The notes below the pieces were generated by a model. The model saw only the letters and a list, made by a program, of their open reading frames with translations. It did no database searches and was not told the origin of the DNA. Below, piece by piece: positions 62,642-64,000 of a stretch of 64,000 nt of DNA. Numbering within the stretch: the stretch's first letter is position 1; each line of letters opens with the position of its first letter. The stretch is taken from contig NZ_CP163435.1 in NCBI RefSeq assembly GCF_041051975.1, forward strand, positions 2,232,001-2,296,000, in the 5' to 3' direction. A program made the position numbers and the translations under genes. Source of the stretch: Streptomyces sp. R21 (GTDB lineage: Bacteria; Actinomycetota; Actinomycetes; Streptomycetales; Streptomycetaceae).

Positions 62642-64000
62642 GTGCACCGTTCCCCCACGCCCGACGCGGAGGCCGCGCTCGCGGCCGAGCTGAGCGTCGT
62701 CCGGCCCGAGCTGTCGGCACCGTTCGCGGCCGGACTTCCCGGTGCCCGGGCAGCCGTGCTGTCGCGTCTTTGGCGTGCGCTGGCCCATGAGCCGATGCCC
62801 TGGATCGCCCGCCGCGAACCCGGGCGCGACGGCCTGACGCTGCATCTGGCCGACGGGCGCCGGTTGTCGGGCCCGCACGCGGACCCGTACGCGACGGCCG
62901 CGTACGTCACCGAGGTGCGGCTCGACGGTACGGCGTACGACCGTCCGGCCCGGCTCATGACGGCGCTCGCCGTTCCGAACGGGCCCGACTTCGCCGCCGA
63001 ACTCGACCACAGCACCGCCTCGTTGGCGCTCTCCCGGGCCGGGCAGCCGGGTGCGCAACCCGAACCGGTGACGAGCCGGGAGTGGGAGCAACGGGTGGTC
63101 GACGGGCATCCGTACCACCCCAACTGCCGTTCCCGGCCCGGCTTCTCGGTGGCCGAGCAGATCGCGTACGGTCCGGAGCATCGGCCGGTGGTGGGGCTGG
63201 GGCTCGCGTCCATGCCGTCCGAGGAGTGCCTGGTCGCGGGCGACTGGCCGAAGTGGCTGCGCGACGGGGACCGGGTGCTGATCCCGGTGCACCCCTGGCA
63301 GGCGGAGCATGTGCTCGGCGCCGGTGGCGTACTCGGTCCGGCGGATCAAGAGGGCGTCCCCGCCCACCCGTTGATGTCCCTGCGTACGCTCGCGCTCCCC
63401 GACGGCCCGCATGTGAAGACGGCCCTGAGCGCCCGACTGACCTCATCCGTGCGGGACATCTCGGTGCAGTCGGTCGCGAGCTCGGGAACCGTCTCGGCGT
63501 TCGCGGAGAGCATGGCCGCGCGGACGGACGGACTGCTGCACGTGACGCGCACCCTGGGGGCGGTCACCGCCAACACCCCTGACCTGGCGGCCGTGTTGCG
63601 CGAGCCGCCGGAGGCGTACGTTTCGTCGGAGGCGGGCGAGCGCGTCGTACCGGTGGCCGCCCTCCCGGCGACGGGTCTGCCGCGATCCCCGTCCTGGATG
63701 GCCGAGTTCACCCGGCTGGCCCTCACGGTCGGGCTGCGGCTGCTGGATCTGGGCGTGGCCCTGGAGGCGCACGGGCAGAACCTGCTCGTCGTGCTCTCGT
63801 CCACGGACGCGCCGCTACGGCTCGTCTACCGCGACCTCGCCGACATCCGTGTCAGCCCGGCCCGGCTGGGGCGGCACGGCATCGGGGTCCCGGAGCTGTC
63901 CGGACGCATCGTCACGGACGACGAAGTCACCCTGCGCCGCAAGCTCTTCGGTTCCCTGGTCGCCGGTGCGCTGGCGGCGACGGCGGGCTCGGCGCCCACG
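62642..64000 (+). CDS. Second IucA/IucC-family siderophore synthetase (partial at window end)
   Basis: 453 residues are visible from GTG 62642, which follows GAGGAG. The frame is open to the last base. Motifs: HPYHPNCRSRPGF (about 154-166), IPVHPWQAEHV (about 219), SARLTSSVRDIS (about 263-274) and LEAHGQNLLVVL (about 376-387). The missing end should be the short C-terminal helical part. Two divergent synthetases suggest an aerobactin- or desferrioxamine-like assembly in which each makes one amide, but the accessory genes lie outside the window. Confidence 0.92.
   Translation, partial: MHRSPTPDAEAALAAELSVVRPELSAPFAAGLPGARAAVLSRLWRALAHEPMPWIARREPGRDGLTLHLADGRRLSGPHADPYATAAYVTEVRLDGTAYDRPARLMTALAVPNGPDFAAELDHSTASLALSRAGQPGAQPEPVTSREWEQRVVDGHPYHPNCRSRPGFSVAEQIAYGPEHRPVVGLGLASMPSEECLVAGDWPKWLRDGDRVLIPVHPWQAEHVLGAGGVLGPADQEGVPAHPLMSLRTLALPDGPHVKTALSARLTSSVRDISVQSVASSGTVSAFAESMAARTDGLLHVTRTLGAVTANTPDLAAVLREPPEAYVSSEAGERVVPVAALPATGLPRSPSWMAEFTRLALTVGLRLLDLGVALEAHGQNLLVVLSSTDAPLRLVYRDLADIRVSPARLGRHGIGVPELSGRIVTDDEVTLRRKLFGSLVAGALAATAGSAPT

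Overview
The window is high-GC actinobacterial chromosome, almost certainly Streptomyces. Codons end mostly in G or C, GTG starts are frequent, many operon neighbours share ATGA or GTGA stop/start overlaps, and several small families (DUF6278, DUF5955, a UL36-like cytosolic protein, RNase Sa-type ribonuclease) are typical of streptomycetes. I saw no tRNA, rRNA, CRISPR array or intact transposase. Both window ends cut genes.

Layout. (1) 1-10.4 kb: a reductive pyrimidine/hydantoin catabolic block on the minus strand. It holds an NCS1 transporter, an F420-dependent LLM oxidoreductase, dihydropyrimidinase, a beta-ureidopropionase-like amidase, a PucR regulator, a class III aminotransferase and a second amidase paralogue. 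(2) 10.4-24.1 kb: mixed core and accessory genes. These include a frameshifted UL36-like gene, a divergent XRE regulator/methionine aminopeptidase pair, gamma-glutamyltransferase, a secreted S15-type hydrolase, an orphan glutamate-type ABC ATPase, an SGNH hydrolase, exonuclease III, an MBL hydrolase and a PcaD-PcaC fusion. (3) 24.1-29.6 kb: an accessory patch with a truncated HNH nuclease, a decayed secreted-protein gene and two secreted plant-polysaccharide hydrolases (GH62 and GH30), each with a ricin-type lectin domain. (4) 29.6-43.1 kb: a SWIM/SNF2 pair, then a sugar ABC importer with two tandem binding proteins, permease, ATPase, ROK kinase and a small anchored protein. A GntR regulator and a divergent inositol-dehydrogenase-like enzyme follow. 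(5) 43.1-49.3 kb: a cytochrome P450 remnant, a two-component system split by a long inverted repeat, a secreted ribonuclease, a reductase remnant, AIM24 and an SDR. (6) 49.4-60 kb: allantoin catabolism (allantoicase, allantoinase, IclR-type AllR-like regulator, malate synthase) interrupted by an ABC exporter with its own two-component system. (7) 60-64 kb: a HipA-like/Rdx pair and two divergent IucA/IucC siderophore synthetases.

How they work together. Blocks 1 and 6 are nucleobase salvage for nitrogen and carbon. Pyrimidine breakdown yields beta-alanine, which the aminotransferase can deaminate. Allantoin yields ureidoglycolate and then glyoxylate, which malate synthase condenses with acetyl-CoA. 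The clearest regulatory signal is a 17-bp palindrome, TTTCCACAAAGTGGAAA, filling the -35/-10 spacer of the IclR gene promoter. A degenerate copy sits in the same place at the malate synthase promoter, and related repeats lie in front of allantoinase, so one local regulon is likely.
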